Origin: Burhinus oedicnemus
Taxonomy: Eukaryota; Chordata; Aves; Charadriiformes; Burhinidae
Direction: 5' to 3'
Length of the DNA stretch: 64,000 nt
NCBI GenBank assembly: GCA_008921705.1
Contig: VFFE01009205.1
Span: forward strand, 701,194 to 765,193
Notes under the pieces: model-generated
What the model was told of the DNA's origin: nothing
The model's database searches: none
What the model saw: only the letters and a program-made list of their open reading frames with translations
Position numbers and translations under genes: made by a program
In this document: positions 51,770-64,000 of the stretch, piece by piece
How the letters are laid out: every line of letters starts with the position of its first letter
Position numbering within the stretch: the first letter of the stretch is position 1

Positions 51770-54700
51770 TGCCATAACAAACTCAAGATGTTTATTAGGA
51801 GACTAAAAGCCCATAAATCCTCTTCCACAAGGGGAAGATGAGTGAGATTTGTGGCAAAGCTGGGTTCCACTTGAGCATTTAAATGTCATTTTAATCCTAT
51901 GCAGCTTCAGAATGGAACTGAAGTAAATGAAACTTTCAGTGCATAAGCATTATACTTCTAACATAGTGTTTTAAACCCCTTTATATGTCTTTTTTCCTGG
52001 AAAGGTTGTGGAAACTCAATCTGTATCTGACAGTTCAGCTCCAATGGATGTAATTAAGTGAAGATTTAATTAAATTAGATTACTATTAATGTGTTTTCAT
52101 GCATCTTATGTAGAATATAAAGAGCTATATGTCGTTCAGTCTAAAGGCAGTTGAGGTAAATGGGAATCTTTGGGCCTCAGGTCAAGCTCTGTAAGTTTTT
52201 CCTGTAAAAGAGAGGATCAGAGAATTTCCATGACACTTGAAAAACCAGTAGGATTGGTAGCTCTGTTAATAAAGCTCTTAACCAAGGCTTCTGTTTTCTC
52301 AAACATCAGTTTTAAGGATATTGGTAAAAGCTGCCAAGGTTAAAGGATTAGTTATTCACCTGTTTTCTTCCTGGTCTTTATTGATGCATCCTGTAATTTG
52401 TACGTTTAAGGCCATTACTTGTTCTTAGCGAATATCTCCGTGTTAGGCCAGGCCTTACAGCCGTACTAGGTGTGCTGATAGCACTTAGCTGGTTGGTTCA
52501 CTTGAATCTTGGCGCCTGTGTCTTTTTCCTTGCAGGAACTTGTGGCAGCTGGTGTGCAATGATCGAACATACAACCTGAGCGTGTTTATTTGGCATGGGG
52601 AACAAAGCATAAAAGGAAGAAAGACTTGATAATAAGCAGTTTATACGTGCATCTGTTTGACATAAAAAATGATCAGCTTGTGCTGGGAAACCAAACAGAT
52701 CTAACTTATAGATGTATGGGCACATCCAGCCTGCTGTATGTGGTGAGACCCAGGCCTCAGCTTGTTCTGACATCAGCCATGGACAAGCTCTGTTGTTCTG
52801 CAGAAAAAGGGACCATTGTTGATCCCTTATTTTGGCTTGCTTTTCTTTAAAATTTACTGTTGAACTAAACTGATAGGGTAAGTATCCCGGTAACCAGGCT
52901 AACCCACCGTCTTTATAAGCTACTCTGGAGCCACTCTGGTGCTCTTGCAATCCTATTATAGAAACTTAGTCCCCAGCTGCCTCTGCAGGGGAGGAGTATG
53001 CTCTTTGAACTGCACTCTGAAAAGATCAGTGTGTTAAATATTTCAAACTTAAATAGGAATTAGCAACATTGTTCTCTCTGAACGTGATTAATTTTGAGAG
53101 CTCCTCTGGCAGTTGCTGTTAAAAGTCTTTGTATTAAATTTGCCATATTGCAGTCTCTGTGTCCATTCCATGTTTGAATGGCAGTTCATTCCCCAGGCTT
53201 GGTGAAGGGGAATTATGACAGTATTCAATTAGCCAGGTAACCTCTGAAGATTTGCTAATGTACTTATAAAATAGAAATCTGCTCTTAAAACTTCTCTGAC
53301 ATGCACATTCATTTCAAGCACTAAATAATGTTTATGTAATATACAAAAGGCAGCCCCTGTGGTGGCATTCCAGGGATTTTTGTCCCTCGTGTACCAGAAG
53401 TATGCTCTTTATTGATGGGTCTGAGATCTGAGACCTGACAAAACATTAAGCATTGTCTTTCATGAGAAGGTCTCACATGTAAAATGGGGTATGTGGAACT
53501 AGTGGACCAAAGGTTGTTAAGGGCCATTTTGCAGTAGTGAGTTAAGATTCAAATCCAAATTTCAAACTCCAAAGATGGTAAATAATATATGCCCAAAGAT
53601 TATTCCTTGATATTTTTTTTTCTTAAGATGGAATTAGAAAACGTGTGTGTATATGTATGGTTATGTTAGAAATAGGTATTTCATATGCACAAGGAACTAT
53701 GCTTTCAGAAAGTGTGACTTTCGTTGTAGATAGAAGGAACTGACAAAGAAATAAAAGAACAAAATTAAAACTCTAAGAGAGAACAGAGTATGCAATACTC
53801 CCTTGTTAACAACAGACATCTGCCAACATGCAGACAAGCTATGAAGGGAGCTTGTTTTATCCTTAGGAGTGTTACGTGGAAAATAGTCCTACCAATATTA
53901 AGTTGTGTAGACTACAAACTGAAGAACCCCTTGTAGCAAAGTTTCAGTCAGATTACAATCTCACCAGTTTATTCATACTACAGTTTTTTGCTTTTGATCA
54001 CATATGTGTTTTGTGGTTGAATTTTTTTTTTTTTAAATGAAAGTTACATTACAGTTCATCTCTTCTGTGTTTAATATGAACTGCTGATAAGAAGACTGTA
54101 TGTGGAATCTTAATAGATTGTAAATTCTGCAAGTTTCTGGGGCTGGACTTTTTTTATCTCAAGCTTCATAAAACTGAAACATTGGAGGGCCAAAAAAAAA
54201 AAAAAGTGTAACCTATAACTAATAGGTATTATATATTTCAAGCAAATTAAAACAAATTACTCACTAGAAGAGATCCTAATAAATTACGATATGTGTAAAG
54301 CATTCTGAACAAAGCAGTTATAACATGCAACAGTAGAAATGCCAGATGTGATGTGTCACCTGAATACTGGCATTGCTGAGCAAGAGTTTTTGTGAGTGTT
54401 TTAATAGTATTTCTATTGTTATTTAAGCTTTCAGGGAGATGACATATTTTACTCTGACAGAAACTGAGAAGCTATTGGAGTGAACAGAAAAATGAGGGTA
54501 TGCAAAACATGCTGCAAAATTCCAGGTTTGATCTGACTGTTTAAATAGACCTTGAGGTTTAAAAACAAACACACACAAAACCAACAAGGAAACCCCCTCA
54601 AAGGATTTTTAATGTGTTATAAAGGACTATATCAGTAACACCAAGAAATGTGCTCAGTCTTTAAATGTTTGCAGCAAGTTTTTATAGTCAGTCTCTAACC

Positions 54701-55659
54701 TGGCTATCGTGTAAAGAGCGACACTAAAGGAAAGCTCACAGAGAACACTTTGATGCAGAAAGGAATGGCTTGGAAGTCCGTAAGTAGAGGCTATACAGAC
54801 TTCCCATTGTTGATTTCTCAGTAGCTTTTCAACTGAATATTGTCAGGCTCATTTTTGAAATCTTTAATTTTAGTTGGAAGGTAAATAACACCCCTCCCCC
54901 CACATACCCCACTTTCAGCTCCATTGTTTCCTGGCTCAGCCTCTGATGTTGCGTTGAGGCTCTAACCTTGTGTCCGCATAAAGTAAACTGGACAGATAAA
55001 AACTTCAGAAGAAGTCAATTTAATTTTTTCCAGGCTTCATTTAGCAAAAGGTGCCATTTGCCAAGCTGTTAGGTGATGACATCTGTCATTTGGTGCTGAG
55101 AAGCTGGGGGAGGACTGTGATAGACTGTGAAATGTGTGAACAAGTAGTTTATTCCCAATGAAGGTACACCATCCTGTAGCAGTGCTCTGGCTTGATTCAA
55201 GGAGGTCAGCTTTGCACCAGCTAAAACTAACAATAAAAAACCCAAAGATGGTATCTCAGTAATCAGGAGTATGAAGTAAGAACCAGAGATGGACAAGCCA
55301 CTTCAGACAGTGACTTACTGCAGCAATTCAAAAATGATACAGCAACTTGCTACTTAGAGAGGAGGAGTCTGCAATAAGATAAAACTCCAGCCAGTTTCTC
55401 CAACACTTTAGAGAGTAAAAGAGAGTTTGCTTTTAGTTACAAAGGGACTGTAAGCCCAGAAATTTAGGGCTTAGCATGTATGGTCTGTCTTTTTACTAGA
55501 AGATATAATTTCAATGGAGGATGCATTTGTCAGTGTACAACATGTAATGCTGTCAGTGTTTTAATGGGAACTACTTAGATATTGAAGTTAATATCATGAG
55601 ACCGAAAAGTGTCAATATTGTCTGTCTCAGGGTCTCGCATATATTTTAAGGAACCATAC
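51770..55659. other. Non-coding block, no gene recognised
   Basis: AT-rich sequence. The stretch at about 52.02-52.10 kb is dense in TAATTA-like cores. The long minus-strand frame at 52498-52950 (150 codons) has no recognisable family or motif. Simple sequence includes a T run near 54021-54034 and A13 at about 54192-54205. Confidence 0.55.
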
Positions 55660-56860
55660 TTGTCCTTCTCTGAGAAGGTGACCTGCTTAGTGGATGAGCG
55701 AAAGGCTGTGGGTGTTGTTTACCTGGACTTCAGTAAAGCCTTTGACACTGTTTCCCACAGCATTCTCCTGGAGAAACTGCCTGCTCATGGCTTGGATGAG
55801 TGCACTCTTCACTGGGTAAAAAACTGGCTGGATGGCCGGGCCCAAAGAGTGGTGGTGACTGGAGTTAAATCTAGTTGGCAGCTGGTCACAAGTGGTGTTC
55901 CCCAGGGCTTGGTACTGGGGCCTGTTCTGCTTTAGTATCTTTATCAATGACCTGGATGAGGGGATTGAGTGCACTCTCAGTAAGCCTGCAGACGACACCA
56001 AGTTAGGCAGGAGTGTTGACCTGCTTGAGGGTAGGATGGCCCTACAGAGGGATCTGGACAGGCTGGATCGATGGGCCAAGGCCAACGGTATGAGGTTCAA
56101 CAAGGCCAAGTGCCGGGTCCTGCACTTGGGTCACAACAACCCCATGCAGCACTACAGGCTTGGGGAGGAGTGGCTGGAAAGCTGCCTGGCAGAAAAGGAC
56201 CTGGGGATGTTGTTTAACATCTGTCTGAATGTGAGCCAGCAGTGTGCCCAGGTGGCCAACCATCCTGGCTTATATCAGGAATAGTGGGTGAACAGGACTA
56301 GGGAGGTGATCCTCCCCCTGTACTTGGCACAGGTAAGGCCCCACCTTGAATACTGTGTTCAGTTTTGATTTCCTTACTACAAGACAGACATTGAGGTGCT
56401 GGAGCATGTCCAGAGAAGGGCAACAAAGCTGGTGAGGGGTCTGGAGCACAAGTCTTATGAGGAGAGGCTGAGGGAACTGGGGTTGTTCATCCTGTAGAAA
56501 AGGAGGCTGAGGGGAGACCTTATCGCTCTCTACAACTACCTGAGAAGAGGTTGTAGAGAGGCGGGTGTCAATCTCTTCTCCCAAGCAACAAATGATAGGC
56601 CCAGAGGAAATGGCCTCAAGTTGTGCCGGGGGAGGTTTAGATTGAATATTAGGAAAAAATTCTTCACTGAAAGGGTTATCAATCACTGGAACAGGCTGCC
56701 CAGGGAAGTGGTGGAGTTGCCATCCCTGGAGGTATTTAAAAGAGGGGTAGAGGTGGTGCTGAGGGACATGGTTTAGTGGTGGTTTCGGCAGCGTTATGTT
56801 GATGGTTGGACTTGATGATCTTAAAAGTCCTTTTGACCTAGATGATTCTATGATTCTATA
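55660..56860 (+). mobile_element. CR1 LINE, 5'-truncated, about 1.2 kb
   Basis: The best preserved retrotransposon in the window. It starts inside the reverse-transcriptase ORF, runs through the end of that ORF at 56776, and finishes with the 3' untranslated region: GGTTGGACTTGATGATC, then two ATTCTATG-type 8-mers ending near 56859. Loss of everything 5' of the RT domain is the usual CR1 outcome of incomplete reverse transcription, and no poly(A) tail or clear target duplication is expected for this family. The tail form TTGGACTTGATGATCTTAAA resembles CR1 subfamilies widespread in Neoaves, but the subfamily assignment is from memory. Confidence 0.95.
55669..56776 (+). pseudogene. CR1 reverse-transcriptase ORF remnant
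   Basis: The 5' part (frame of 55609-55935) encodes RT domain A, with YLDFSKAFDTVSH and its catalytic Asp, then a W..NWL.GR.QRV segment and domain [13 protein letters not shown], where the family usually has PQGS. A one-base insertion near 55930 brings a stop at 55933. The next frame continues with IFINDL and the catalytic YADD/FADD-type box, which reads PADD here (Pro at 55985), an atypical first residue. A deletion of about 11 bp near 56261 shifts the frame again and stops it at 56282. Further stops follow at about 56366 and 56495, before the family's normal terminus (RDMV, stop TAG at 56774-56776). The product would have copied element RNA at the target site; this copy cannot do so. Antisense frames at 55687-56109 and 56270-56929 are shadows. 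Confidence 0.92.
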
Positions 56861-58559
56861 CAGAGAACGAGTTTTCTCTGGGAAGCAACCACACAGTTTG
56901 AATTGTGTCTTAATAAGTGTATTAGCCATGCTTGGGGGTGGTGAGCAAGGGAGCAGCGGAGTGAAGCTGGCTTAAGGCATTTTGTCTTAGGAGTGCAGCC
57001 AGGGGCAATGTAATGTTCTGCACTCCCTACACCTCCAAAAATTTGCACATGCTTCTGCACCTGCAGCCAGGGTCTAGCACTGTGTGCCTACCTCTCTTAG
57101 CTGGGCAATGTTTTGGGTGCTGTTGGCTTCTTGTTCATTTTACCTTGTCTGTACTAAGCAATCATGGGGAATGTCACGCTCCTTCAACATTGCTTAGTGG
57201 GTCAGGACAGGCAAATTTCTGGGTCTCTTTAAAACTTTACCCCCTGCGTTATTCCACCAGTGCAAAAGAGTCAATGGATTGATCCCAAGTGTGTAAGATA
57301 ATCTTTGTTTAAAGAAGAGGAGAGTTATATTTCAGCATTTTTCTGACAATTATAGTAATCAAGCTAAATTATCCATAAACCAGAAAAAAAGTATCAATTT
57401 TACATTTGAAGGAAAGCTTTTTATTAAAAGATAGTTTTGTTTGATATTTTATGCCTGGGATATAACCACTTTAGCCACCCAGAAACCAGACTGTGGTTTG
57501 GTTTTTCTCTGTTATTGCTTGGCAAAGTTATTGAGGAAAAGTACTAGAATCTGAGGCCATTCCAAAAGACGTTCTCTTGCCCTGACTCAGTAATTCTATC
57601 TTCATGAATTCATGCTGTCTCGTGGATTGTCACCGTGGTTATATATCTCCTTTAACCATGAAAAGCCTTTTAAAATGAGGAACAAGCTCAAGTTGTAGAC
57701 CTGGAATTCAGTTTGGGTTAGCAGCAAGGTGGCAGGATGCTTTGAAGGACCAGAGGCTTTGCTGCCCCCAAAGAGTTGGGGCAGCAGAAGGGCAGGCAGC
57801 CTGCCCTTGGGGTTGTTTCTGTAGAACTGCTCCTTACGAGGACAAGCTTGTATCTCCTCGCAGCTCCTGACTCCCTCCTTGGGTTTGCTCCTGTTGTTGC
57901 AGTGGCATCATCTCAGTGCAATTGCATGCTTGTTCCCATGCATTCGTATCCAATAACCCATGCGCTGTGCAGAAATTATACATTTAAAGGTATCCATAAT
58001 CCTGTGAAATTTATCTCCCTGCTTTTTTGTGTGAGTGGCTAATGAGACTGGCTCTTTATTCCCATATTGCTTGAAGTTAATTGTTGTGAGAAAGTCACCA
58101 ACTATCTCTCTTAACAACACAGTGCATTTTTGGAGATGAGGGGGCACAGCTTCTTTAATAACTTCGCTGGCTAAACTTTTGTTAAAAGAAATTAATTTCA
58201 GTATTCATATACTCATAGCGGACAATAATATTCTTGAAAACATGTTCCTTCTGCATACTTTGAGGAAAGTCAGAGGTTCAAAACTGGTCTTTGAAACAGA
58301 AAAATTGACTAGTTGGACTCTTCCAATTTATTTTGCTGAAATTTGCTATTTTGAAATTTGAGTTCATTGCCTGTGCAAATAACGGGTTAGGGTTCCTTTT
58401 TCCAAGCATAATTTCAATGGCAGGATTTATTTCAAGGATCACATTGTATTCATTGCACTTACCAAATAAAAAAGACTTCCACTGAAATCCAAAAAATAAA
58501 CCTAAAGCAGTGTAAATTATTTTTGTAACATCTGTCTTCAGCACTGAATGAAAGAATGG
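56861..58559. other. Non-coding block, nothing recognised
   Basis: No gene or repeat recognised right of the CR1 tail. The open frames are below about 100 codons and unrecognised. Confidence 0.55.
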
Positions 58560-58745
58560 AGTCTGGAATAACTCCTGCATTGAAAATTAAGACATCTGGG
58601 TTTGTCGTTGGCTCCACTGTTGTGTTTTGCTTGAGGAAATTGTGTCATCTGTCTCAACTTCAGTCTGTAAAACTAAGAAATGTGCAAAAGTGTTGTGAGA
58701 CACTGTTGTTTCGCATAAAAGAAAAGTACAAAACAAGAGCAAGTT
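58560..58745 (+). mobile_element. MIR-like SINE relic
   Basis: Motif order matches a nearly full-length MIR: GACATCTGGGTTTGTCGTTGG (tRNA-head B-box region, compare ACCTGGGTTCGAATCCTGG), CTTGAGGAAATTGTGTCATCTG, CTCAACTTCAGTCTGTAAAACT (compare CTCAGTTTCCTCATCTGTAAAAT) and GTGTTGTGAGACA (compare GTTGTTGTGAGGA). It is diverged, with small indels. The open frame at 58556-58756 covers it and is not a gene. Confidence 0.6.
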
Positions 58746-59944
58746 TTAACTGCTAAATACAGGGCTGTACTTAATGACAGTCAATTTATGTACTGTATGT
58801 GATTTATATGATGCACTTAGCATTTTTCTTTCTTCATGCATCATTCTGATTTCTACAGTTGTATTCATGATTGTGTAAGTATCTGCAATATAATTAGAGA
58901 ACAAAGTTCAGCCTGTGGGTTATTAGTGAATGACTATAAATACCATTTAATGGGTAGTTCTTGCCCATAAGTGGTTGGTCGTCTAAATCACATGGTGTTT
59001 TTTCTGCTCATTGGTTAGATTAAAACCCAAGAGACTAATAATTACTACCCAAACAGCAATTTTCAGTTAGTGAATGCTTTCAGACATATATGCAGCCAGC
59101 TGAATACTTGTGAGCAATGCATTACACGATCCTTCAATGACAACTCTTGCACGTCTTGTGCTTAAAAATGATTTATTCTTGTATTATTTGGCTATCTTGC
59201 ATGTCAGGCTTATTCTGTAGCGCTTGATATCTGAAAAGTACAAACTTCACTTATTTTGTAATAGTAAAGAGCAACTCCAGTTACTCAGAATTTTGTAATG
59301 TGTAAAGGCAACAAACAAGGCAGAAGGCCAAATAACCTTGAAGCAGGACACATGCTAATCTGCGGTGCTGTACCTGCTGGGTCTTGGCTTCATTTGTTAC
59401 TACTGGTGGTTTGGTTCCAGCACAGTATTAGAAACAGTATTCTCTTGCATGCTCCAAGACTACACATGACAAAGGTAGGTTTTTTATCACCTTGCTCTTG
59501 AACTATAAAATAGCTCATTCCAGAGAATGCTGCGCAATGGCTTTATCTGGGTTGTGTTTTTGGAGACTCTGTAGAACCATTAATAGGTTAAAATGGAGAA
59601 TTTTGCATTTTTAACTTGATCAAGTGTTTTTAGTGTTGTTTTGGGCTTGATTAATGCATTTTATTTTCGTTTGCCTATCTGATACTTTTTCCCCAAAGGA
59701 AATCTTGTGACTGTTCATAGTCTTCCTCTCTGAGGAGAACTTACGGATGCCTTTTCTAGTCTCTGAATAGCATTTTCCATCTGTTTCTACTTGCCAGGCT
59801 CTAGTTGTTCTATTGATTTTTATTTTTTTTTTGCCTATTTTTTGCATACTATATTTTCTTAGCATTTTATATCATTTGTGAATCTTAGATATTTACCAGG
59901 CATCCCATTCTTGTAATATTTCACCATTCAGTCTGTCTTATGAA
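58746..59944. other. Non-coding block, nothing recognised
   Basis: AT-rich sequence with no exon, RNA gene or repeat that I can support. Confidence 0.55.
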
Positions 59945-60085
59945 ATAGCAGTAGTATCATCTCGCCTTACAGACAAGGTAGACAAAAGCACAAAGGATTT
60001 TCCAGTGGTCCCAGAGAAGTTTCTGAACCCATGGCTTGACATGTTAGCCCAGATTCAGGACCACTGATCCTACCTTACTCTCCAG
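59945..60085 (-). mobile_element. MIR-like SINE relic, antisense
   Basis: The plus strand reads as the reverse complement of a MIR: ATCTCGCCTTACAGACAAGGTAG (compare CCCATTTTACAGATGAGGAAA), ACAAAGGATTTTCCAGTGGTCCCAGAGAA (compare the GACTTGCCCAAGGTCACACAG segment), then TCTGAACCCATGG in the tRNA-head region. It is strongly diverged and lacks flanking duplications. Confidence 0.5.
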
Positions 60086-63000
60086 CATCTGAAACTTGAG
60101 TTGCTGATGTGATGATTTATATAAGACCAGTTCATCTCTTGGGATACAGTTTGCAATTTTGGGAGATGTGCTAGTGGTTCCCCTGTGTGTGTGTGAGGAA
60201 CCTATGGTGCACAGTGGGATGACTGAGTTGAACCTCTAACCAATGGTGCTACACAAGCGAATGAGAAGGCTGTTATCCTGTACACAGATGTGCATATTAA
60301 ATGTCTATTTAGGGTTGAAGTTTTTTTTTATATATGTAGTCAAAATATTGAGATTCTCATGACCATTGGCATCACCACTGTACTGCATTTTGTCCCTGGA
60401 AATTCTGTCTATGAATTGAGAAATTAAATTTCAAGGTGAACTTCTGTGGTCCCTTTCTCTAGCTCTTATGTAAGATTTTAGATGTACAAAGTCTTCACTG
60501 AAGCTAGGATTTAGTCCAGTGTCTTCAGGAAGTTCACTTCAATAAAGAGGTAAGTATTTGACTAGGAGTGAGGGATATTTCTGTTGTGTTCTGTAAAAAA
60601 ATCAGAACAGAAATTTTGGGAGACTTTGACACACCTCTCGGCTCCACTCGCATTCCCTGTGTTGTCTCCTGTTTTTTGTTAGTAAACTAGAAGAGGAACT
60701 TTGGCGTTAGGAAGTGCTTGTCATTTTTCAAGCCTAGAAAAAAAATACTAGTTTTCATAGACTATGCTAGTACCTATTCAGGAAAAAAGATCTTTTTGCA
60801 GCCAAATATCGAAGAAGCTTTGGGCGTACGCAGGCAAATTGTTAAAATTTTCATTGATAGAAATTTCTGAGAAGTTAAAAAATGCTAAAACATAAATATT
60901 ATATAGTGTACAGGATGTAGCAACTTATTAAAATATGTAGCTGCTCATTGAGGCATATCTAAGCTTCTCTTCCTCACAGTTCTACTGAACTCGTAGGAAT
61001 CTACTATGGCTTTAAAGTATAAAAAACCCAAAGCAGATCCATAGTCTCCAGGGCTGTGAGTAAGTGTCGAGTCCACACAGCGGTTTCACTCACTGCGTTT
61101 CCTTTGTCTAGGATAAGTGAAAGCATAAAACCTGTGCTTTCCTGCCTTCCCTGGTTTGCTGTAAAAGGAATGTGGCCTGCCCACAGTTTCAGTGCCCTGG
61201 TCACTTCAGACGCTCAGCTGTTCTGTTTTGTTACCCTGGGTACTTAGCTGAACATACCATACATTTGCTTTTAAAATTGAGAAAGAGAAAAAGCAGCCTG
61301 GAGCAGTATTTGGAGCCACTCTGGATGGGCTACTCATACACTAAACAGTTTTTCAAAGGGAAAGGATTCTTTCTAGTAATGCTTTTAGCCAAATATTTGT
61401 CGGTGTGCTTTTCAAGATGTCTTGGAATGCTAGCATGATAAGTTGGCTGTACAAATCTAATTATCTCAGCTTTCCTTTTTTTTTTTTTTTCTTTTGGCAA
61501 TGTTATTTTGATTTGTTCTTGAAGCTCTTGATGAACTGCATTGGGAAAGAGATTACATGATTTATGTAACATTTATTTTCTTTTATTCTTTGTGATCTGG
61601 CTTGTTATAAACTATGAATAGTTTAAGTGCTTTTTTGCTTTGAACTAGCAAGAGAGTGGCAGCATCTCTTGTTGGATTTGTTCATTTTTCTAAATAAATC
61701 TGAAACATGACTTATGCACCATGCTGGTAACCCTGTATCCTCACACGAAGGACACCTCTCTGGTGATCCCTCTCCTTTTGAGATTGAAAGAGTAAGTCAA
61801 CTTCTCTTCCCACCTTCGGCTTCACTAATGAGAGCCGCAGGAGAGAATCAATGTCAGTTTTCTCTGATGGTGTAATGGCAGAGTTGCCTGGAGATTGAGC
61901 TATCAATGTTGATATTATTTAATTGAAGAAGGAGTTCCACAAGAGTGAAACAAAAGGTTTAGCCCAGCCACAGGCATGCATGCTCAGCTTGAGGAATGCT
62001 TTTTTCCAGACCCGTGTAGTTTTCTTCTCTTTGAGTAGAGGTTCAAGGTAATCTTGATGCCCAAATAATATTTCTTGCTCCCGAGGGGGAGAGTATTTGT
62101 TTAGCTATTGAAAGCCAGTAAGCTTATGGACAGCTGCTAGAGATAACAAGAAGGTTTTGTGCAAGTTTGGGAAATCCTGACCAAGTGGAGAAATGAAACT
62201 ACTGAACAATTAGGTAACTTTTTTTTTTCCTAAAAGCATCTCTAGGAGCTGTGGCTAACTTAACAAGGTAACTAAAAGTAGTATTGGACTGTGTTTCTGA
62301 AGGTTTAGTGATGTTTGAAATCTGAAAAATCTAGTATTTTTGAGCCTTTTCTCAGAAGTGAGAATATGCCAGATTACAAGGTTCTAGAGGAAAACTTTGA
62401 GGAAAACTAATGTTGCAGTCACTTTCTATTCTTTCAAGTAGTTGACCTTAGTGTTTACAGTGGTTTCAGCCATTAAACAAGTCTATTTTATTATGTTTTA
62501 ATTGCAAAAATGTTATATATTTTCTGGACTGTAAAGAGAACTCAAATTGCTGACTGTGAAGGTAGTACTGTTGCTGGAATTATCACAGGAATATTTTCTA
62601 GTATTTGTGACAATAACTTTTTCAAGGAAAAATAAAATCCTGATCTCAACCAGTTGACCACTTAGTGGAACATATATATAAACCATGTAAAGTTACACCC
62701 ACTGTGTATATATATGTGTGTACAATATGCATTTTTATATGTAGGAGTTAATATTAAAAGTCAGACTTCTTTTGCTGGTTTTGAACTTCAATTAAATTTC
62801 CAGCCTAAGAGATGTTTTCTACACCCATTTCACAATCAGGACTTTCTGTCTTCTGCCTACAACTCACATTTGAGCAAATGTTGATCTTAACTATGAAGGA
62901 AAAGAGGGATGGTGTTGGGATTTTCTTTTCCTCCCATTAAAGTCACGGGAAAGAAAAAGTGATTCAAATGTTAATTGAGGAATTAGTTCATGTAAAGGGT

Positions 63001-64000
63001 CAGTAGCTGGGGTTAGTACTTAAAAGTATTCCTTCTCTTAACAAAAATAAATACAATATGTAGTTAGCATTAAGTAGTACAATTTGGTGCCTTGAATGAT
63101 TTAGAAAGTTAAAGCATTTCCCCTATGATTTTGTGACACTGTAATGTAATATCAGCAGTCTTATGCTATTCAACAGAGTCTGAAAAATGACATTGTAAAC
63201 TCTTCTTTGTGACTTGCATTTTTGAGGGCTACATTATACAAAGTGCCAAGCCCTTGTCTCCTACTGAGTCCGTATGAGTTAAGTACCTCAAAGATGTGTT
63301 TAGTGTGTGGAACTAAGCCTTGTGTATCCAAAAAAAGAAAAAAGACAGTAATACAGAAAGGTTAAGGTGAGATGTGAACTATCTATTAAGATAATTTATA
63401 TAAATAAATGTTTTGCAGTCTTGACAAGGCTGGCTGAACAGTGACATTTCTTTATATCTGGCTTGCAGGTTATCAAGGTGTTGCTACATTTACCTGTTTT
63501 CTATAGGAATAAAGTGTGTTCCTGCTTGCTGTGACTTTCAATTCAAACCCATGTTAACAAAGTATCGGGTAGCTGTTTCTAGAGACAGCCAAAGGAATAT
63601 TCGTTGAGTGATGGAGAGTGCTTCACAGCAAACTCACTGAGTGCTGCTGGGAGGCACTGAGCAGCATGGGAGGACGTGGAGCTCAAACAAACCCTTCAAG
63701 CTTTGGACCAGTTACTGCAGCTTGAGTAACAGAGTTCACAGTCCTCCATACTGTGTATGAGGTAGCTCCCATATGCCCACCCTCCATGCTGTATTCTGTA
63801 AAATGATGACAGAAGCCTGTATCTTACCTGTTTTGCAGCAGAGCTGCAAATAAAAACAAACGCAAAAACCCCAAACAAAAAACCCAACAGACATACATCT
63901 CAATAGTCAAACTATTTCTCACTAATAAATTATACTTCCTTGTACCTGTAATGCAAGTATAAGTTTTGGTTTATAGGAGTGTGCTTTTAACTGAAAATCC
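60086..64000. other. Non-coding block, nothing recognised
   Basis: AT-rich sequence to the window edge. T15 lies at 61476-61490, and alternating TA/TG simple sequence lies near 62676-62724. No gene, RNA or interspersed repeat is recognised; open frames are under 90 codons. Confidence 0.55.

Noticed and set aside
52498..52950. Minus-strand open frame of 150 codons
   Set aside because: No recognisable domain or homology, and it overlaps a plus-strand open frame of similarly unconvincing content.
55687..56109. Minus-strand open frame of 140 codons
   Set aside because: Antisense shadow of CR1 RT domains A to C.
56270..56929. Minus-strand open frame of 219 codons
   Set aside because: It is the antisense of the CR1 reverse-transcriptase region and 3' end, whose sense-strand identity is clear.
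63330..63385. Possible antisense MIR fragment (ACAGAAAGGTTAAGGTGA)
   Set aside because: Only one short motif matches and neither flank continues the pattern.
1..64000. CRISPR arrays, bacterial operons, phage or plasmid features
   Set aside because: No regularly spaced direct repeats, no dense gene packing, and clear vertebrate retrotransposons; the window is eukaryotic.

Overview
This 64 kb window looks like non-coding bird nuclear DNA: intergenic sequence, or a very large intron. It is AT-rich, CpG-poor and full of stop codons, with no operons, ribosome-binding sites or other prokaryotic signals. The assignment to birds rests mainly on CR1 LINE retrotransposons, one of which (about 55.66-56.86 kb) keeps recognisable reverse-transcriptase motifs and ends in the 8-bp ATTCTATG-type tail typical of avian CR1. 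Much older CR1/L3-like and MIR-like SINE relics, as found in bird, crocodile and turtle genomes, are scattered through the rest. One run of exactly 20 Ns shows that this is a draft assembly.

Layout. 1-31.9 kb: no recognisable gene; simple repeats, a short antisense CR1 scrap (8.95 kb), two MIR-like SINE relics (16.7 and 18.3 kb), a hairpin pair (18.5-18.6 kb), a C20 tract (27.5 kb) and a CR1 3' end (30.44-30.56 kb). 31.93-32.00 kb: the only plausible exon, a 67-bp splice-flanked segment with a well-placed ATG three and two-thirds codons before a donor site. It could be the first coding exon of a gene running rightward, but I cannot name the gene and no second exon is recognisable. 32-43 kb: no gene; homopolymers including T33 at 39.4 kb. 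43.2-47.9 kb: a cluster of old repeats (two ancient CR1/L3 pieces, one MIR, one younger CR1) ending in A-rich sequence and the assembly gap. 47.9-55.6 kb: no gene; a patch at 48.7-49.6 kb that is richer in GC and CpG than its surroundings. 55.66-56.86 kb: the best preserved CR1, 5'-truncated and frameshifted. 56.9-64 kb: no gene; two more MIR-like relics.

The longer open reading frames (up to 159 codons) resemble no protein I recognise, lack coding context, or run antisense to CR1, so I do not annotate them as genes. I see no tRNA, rRNA, CRISPR array, intact transposon or undescribed gene system. The points most worth a check are the candidate exon, a few AT-rich segments that look like conserved non-coding elements, and the GC-richer patch.
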